Assembly (NCBI GenBank): GCA_030435675.1
Contig: CM059625.1
Location: 4,464,001-4,528,000, forward strand
Direction of reading: 5' to 3'
DNA length: 64,000 nt
Source: Steinernema hermaphroditum
Taxonomy: Eukaryota; Nematoda; Chromadorea; Rhabditida; Steinernematidae
Shown here in pieces: positions 60,380 through 64,000 of this stretch; the stretch's first letter is position 1; each line of letters opens with the position of its first letter. A program made the translations under genes and the position numbers. The notes under the pieces were generated by a model. The model had not been told where the DNA came from. It ran no database searches and was given only the letters and a program-made list of their open reading frames with translations.

Positions 60380-60897
60380 TCAGACATCTTCTGAAAATTG
60401 TCGTTTAGGTGCGCTTTGACCTCTGCAAACAAAAAAAAAGAGACAAACTTCAAGAAACATCGAGTCGCAACATCTTGATTGATTACAGCCATCAGGCGGC
60501 CTGTCAAGTCCATCATCCCCGCGAGCGCTACGTCCGATAATTGTAGCGTAAAACCGCTCTGATCCAAAAACATAATCCACGATATCTGAAAACTTAATCA
60601 GGCGTGTATGCTTCCAAATATTAATTGTGTTTTAGTGCTTTAACCATAGCAGATTCCTCCGTTGCAAAATAAAGCATACACGTAGACGGTAGCTTTCATT
60701 TTGCTTCTTCCTTCTGATAACAGAGGAACTAGATCACCATGACAGTTGACGTCAACGATCAGACAATGTTTTGACAATGCGGGGGCGCAACGAGGAACCA
60801 TATTTTGAATCATACATTTATCATTGCCTTGATCATTACCCCGGAGAGAAAATGAACTTTTGTTTTCGGGCATAAAGGGAGACCGCGCCCAATACAT
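60380..60897 (-). CDS. Possible two-exon cysteine-rich protein
   Basis: Exon 60897-60645 and exon 60585-60380 join through a 59-base intron (GTTAAA...TTTTCAG) in phase 1, giving about 152 residues. The protein includes NDKCMIQNMVPRCAPALSKH, CLIVDVNCHGDLVPLL, YALFCNGGICYDIVDY and CNQSRCCDSM, so cysteines are frequent and paired. No signal peptide is seen at the chosen ATG, so an upstream exon may be missing. After SMFLE a T-rich run could be a further intron, or the frame continues to the TGA at 60380. Unrecognised family. Confidence 0.4.
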
Positions 60898-61054
60898 AAT
60901 ACCTCACATCATAACATTGGGGCATAAAAAGACACAAAAACGTTAAACAGTGTTTATGTATTGAATTGGCCCTGAGTAAAACATCACGAAGCATTATTCC
61001 TCGGGCCCAACGCCATCATCAACGTTCGCTTTCTGTGAAATCTGAAGTAATGAC

Positions 61055-61150
61055 TTGAATGAACGGTCGTTCTTGGTGGTCTTTGTCCGTACAGTGATCG
61101 TCCCCGCAAGGTTCCATACATCGGGCCAGGAACCTCGTCACCACCACGTG
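61055..61150 (-). repeat. R2 fragment, reversed
   Basis: The reverse strand reads GGGGACGATCACTGTACGGA and AAGAACGACCGTTCATTCAA, equivalent to the AGAACGACCGCTCACTTAAC end of R2 copy 1. It faces the forward copy at 61280-61800. Confidence 0.45.
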
Positions 61151-61279
61151 ACTTCCCCACGTCGCTCACTCAGGCTGGCAAGGGTCTGCTGCAAAAATCA
61201 ACGTTGCTGAGGTAATATTTTTACGAGCAACGGAACACTGAGCAAAGGAACCCTCCGAGGTACCCGGCAGGTTTGATTT

Positions 61280-61800
61280 TGAGTTTATCTTCTTGTATCA
61301 AAGGCTGATGCCAAGTGTCTCTTATATGCATAAGAAAGACAAAATGACACCCTTGACATTGATCTTCTTATAAGCACAATTGAGGACGGTATTTGAGCAG
61401 AGCGATCAGCGGTGCATCAGCATCACAAAGCCGAAGAAGCTGAATCCCGTCGAGGCAGGACGGAGTGGGATTCCATCTTCAACTTGGCTGGCGGGCTTCG
61501 GAGCTCCGGAGCATCATCAGTTGCTTCTGTGGGTGGAACGGGCTAAGAGCTGTTTCCAAGCGGAACACGGCGTTAGTACACAGCTGGTGAAGTGAGAACC
61601 ATCTAGCAGCGCAGACATCGGTTCAGCGATTCCGAGACGGTGGGACTATGAATCCTTGATGTTCGAGGCATTCGGGGGCCGGATCAATCATTGTGCCAAC
61701 GGCGACGGCCGAGAACAACCGCTCACTCAGCTCATTCGGCGAACTAAAACAGAGCGAATGAACTATCCGACCGGTTGCTGGGGACACAAATGAAAGAGCC
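61280..61800 (+). repeat. R2 copy 4
   Basis: Starts TTTATCTTCTTGTATCAAAG. It contains ATATGCATAAGAAAGACAAA, TGGCTGGCGGGCTTCGGAG, GAGACGGTGGGACTATGAAT and GAGAACAACCGCTCACTCAG, and ends GGGGACACAAATGAAAGAG, parallel to copy 1 along its whole length. Confidence 0.6.
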
Positions 61801-62072
61801 ACCTGCAGGTTACCAGCTGTAAATTTGCACCAGTATGTCGATGTTCACGATTGCGGATTGGTCGTAGTGCATAAAAATTTGGTGTTTAGGATACGGGAAA
61901 TATCTGGTTATGTACAACAGCCATATATCTGTTGAGCCCTCACAACCGTGAAATATTTGAGAAGGTTCCTTTTTTGCTTAAATTCATGCTGATCGTGCAT
62001 GGATGAGATCTTAGGGACCATAGATCTCTTTTCTAATAAGCCCCCAAATCAGGTTCTGTCATTGAGCACATA

Positions 62073-62182
62073 GGCCGTTAAGACACCGTGTCTGATGAAC
62101 ATGAACACAAAGACATATGAGAACATATGAGGCGGTTAAGATACTGTATCTCATCACACTACACGGACACAAAGACATGTGC
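62073..62182 (+). repeat. Two-unit degenerate tandem repeat
   Basis: GGCCGTTAAGACACCGTGTC ... ACACAAAGACATATG is followed 58 bases later by GGCGGTTAAGATACTGTATC ... ACACAAAGACATGTG. Confidence 0.5.
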
Positions 62183-62412
62183 TTCCGCTTACAAGCTGTT
62201 TGACCTAAAACCTTAGAACACAGTGGCCGACAAAGTGGCAGAGATGACACGCCAGCCAAAAGACTTCCTTCGAGCAAACAGATTTAATTCTCCTAAGCTG
62301 ACCTCACCTCTGGTACGGATGGTCGTCACAGCAGCAGCCACTGACTGTGTTGGTCGTTGCGATGCAGGTCATTCTCCAAACTAAATGTACCTTTTCATCA
62401 AATTTCTTGCAG

Positions 62413-63958
62413 GTACGCGACAACGATTCGCAGAAGTTCCGACAGCAAACGTCGGAGTATCCACAGCGGGCCGTCAACGCCATCAGAACGAAATGTAGCC
62501 CCAAAAGGATTGGAAGGGGAATCATTTCCCTTTTCCCAATCTTACACTGGCTCCCGAGATATAACTTCCAGCGATCGTTTTTTGGTGATTTGAGTGGAGG
62601 ACTGACCATGGCCGTTTTTGCTTTGCCACAAGGTAAATAATTTTGTAACCGGCCTATGGAGGTCTCTCTTCATCTACAGGAATTGCTATGGCAGCAGTCA
62701 CTGGAGTGGATCCTGTATACGGCATATATACGGCAATCTTTCCAACGTTCTTCTACATCATATTTGGAAATTCGAAGCACAATTCACTGGGTATTTTCCT
62801 GCCGTTGACGACTAATGCACACTGTTTAGGAGGTCTTGCGATCCTGTCTTTGATGACGAAATCGGCAATCGACCAGGTCACAATAGCACAAGCAAAGCCT
62901 TTTAATGAGACAATGGTATACCGAAATTTCACCGATATGGAAAACGGAACGGATATTGTGATGACAGACGATGTGCTGTTTGTGAACACGTCCTTTGACA
63001 GCGACACGAATGAGACAATTCAGGCGATTACGATGGAAAGGTGGACAGACGGATTTAGGCCCGTCAAGCCAATTCACGTCGCTACAACGATCATGTTTCT
63101 ATCGGGAGTTATACAGGTTTGTGGCCAAGGAGAGGATGACAAGCTGGGTGGGAACAAAATGGGAACGATAAACATTAAACATCAAAGTAGTTTCAGTGGA
63201 TTAGGGTAAAAAAGCACACACCGGAAACGGGATAGACCAGATTAGTATTTGTGTATAAAGATAGCATAAATCTGTAAATCTCAGTGAAGTTAGTCTGCAC
63301 TGAAGATTATGAATACAGACAGAGTAAGATATTTGTCTAGACAAAGCTGGAAGCAAGAGGTTCTGCAGGTTACTCAATGCAGACAGCTTGAAACCTCTTG
63401 TAGACCTTGTGTGTATCTTCACTAGGATACTATGTAGAACATCAGCGAAGCTGTCAAGACAACAGTGGCTTGTGGAATAACTCGAACATGTATTTGTATA
63501 TTGTGTGTTTTCAGATTTTGATGGCAATCTTCAAACTGGACTTCTTCGCCTGCTATTTCTGCGAGCACGTTATGTCAGGCTTCGTTGTGGGCGGATGTGT
63601 GCATGTATTCTTTGCCCAACTTCAGCACATTCTCGGCATACAAATCAAACAACAAACCGGAGCAGGTTACCTATACTATGTAAGTCCACTTGTCCCGCGT
63701 AAGCACCATGAGCCTTTAGACTGTAAAAGAACTCATGAGCCACATACATGAAACCAAGCTACAAACATTAGCAATGAGTACATGCTCGATGGCCTTCCTG
63801 CTCTTCGGCAAAGAAGTGTTAGCTCCGTGGCTGGCGAAAGTGTTCATCTATCCAGTACCCTTTGAATTCATCCTTGTCGTCATTAGCATTACGGCAACTC
63901 GATTCGCTGATCTCTCCACTCGACATTCGATCAGCGTTGTTGGATTCATCCCTACAGA
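62413..63958 (+). CDS. SLC26 (sulp-like) anion transporter, 5' part
   Basis: Exons 62413-62632, 62680-62790, 62830-63116, 63515-63679 and 63720-63958 join in frame (phases 1, 1, 0, 0) and the gene leaves the window after a GTGAGT donor. The product shows the N-terminal half of the SLC26/SulP fold: a soluble lead-in (FPILHWLPRYNFQRSFFGDL), SGGLTMAVFALPQGIAMAAV, TGVDPVYGIYTAIFPTFFYI, FGNSKHNSLGGLAILSLMT, a loop rich in N-glycosylation sites, then FFACYFCEHVMSGFVVGGCV and PVPFEFILVVIS. SLC26 proteins exchange sulphate, chloride, bicarbonate or oxalate at the plasma membrane. The 39-base intron 62791-62829 must be removed to restore the conserved segment. The start is unresolved; ATG CAG at 62362 followed by a GTCATT donor is one option. 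Confidence 0.88.
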
Positions 63959-64000
63959 GTGAGTCCGTGAATGTTGCCCACATGGTGTGTGCGTTCAGTT

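Noticed and set aside
1..64000. CRISPR array, operon, rRNA or spliced-leader RNA genes
   Set aside because: No regular spacer repeats, ribosomal RNA or spliced-leader sequence seen; the genome is eukaryotic.

Overview
This window looks like nuclear DNA from a nematode, most likely a clade V rhabditid or strongylid. The coding regions are split into short exons by introns that are often only 39-50 bases long, with GT...TTTCAG or TTTTAG borders. The recognisable proteins are typical of worms: GH25 lysozymes, FMRFamide/DMSR-type peptide receptors, an SLC26 (sulp-like) anion transporter and a probable che-11/IFT140 end. Gene density is low (about ten gene models in 64 kb) and old DNA transposons are frequent. 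This points to an expanded, parasite-like genome rather than a compact Caenorhabditis-like one. The species assignment is inference.

Layout. 1-462: last two exons of a probable IFT140/CHE-11 gene (+). 556-1469: a terminal-inverted-repeat element. 3531-4344: a four-pass membrane protein with a PPxY tail (-). 4345-9320: mostly non-coding, with a duplicated octamer-containing stretch. 9321-11757: a complete five-exon FMRFamide-receptor-like GPCR (-). 11758-40851: about 29 kb without a convincing gene. It holds a nested transposon (16590-17350), a near-perfect foldback element (23757-24119), a mariner-sized element with perfect termini (35491-36759) and several dispersed repeats. 40852-42331: a second five-exon peptide GPCR, DMSR/SRW type (+). 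43348-45945: two GH25 lysozyme genes arranged tail to tail, with identical exon lengths and phases after the first two exons. 47928-50340: a six-exon gene for a 372-residue orphan protein (+). 53871-53931: a possible lone first exon (-). 56279-57745: a secreted-protein gene (-) and an inverted partial copy of it. 59213-59639: a complete three-exon gene for a small six-cysteine secreted protein (+). 60380-60897: a possible two-exon cysteine-rich gene (-). 62413-63958: the 5' half of an SLC26 transporter (+), running out of the window.

The genes do not form an operon or pathway. Two themes appear. One is neuropeptide signalling: two unrelated-subfamily peptide receptors, plus a ciliary transport gene. 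The other, between 43 and 61 kb, is secreted effector or defence-type proteins: paired lysozymes, a secreted protein with a weak CUB-like look, and two cysteine-rich proteins. Exon models were built by hand from reading frame, splice motif and phase. Where all phases close, as in both GPCRs, both lysozymes, the six-cysteine protein and the SLC26 gene, I am confident. Other models are marked as tentative.
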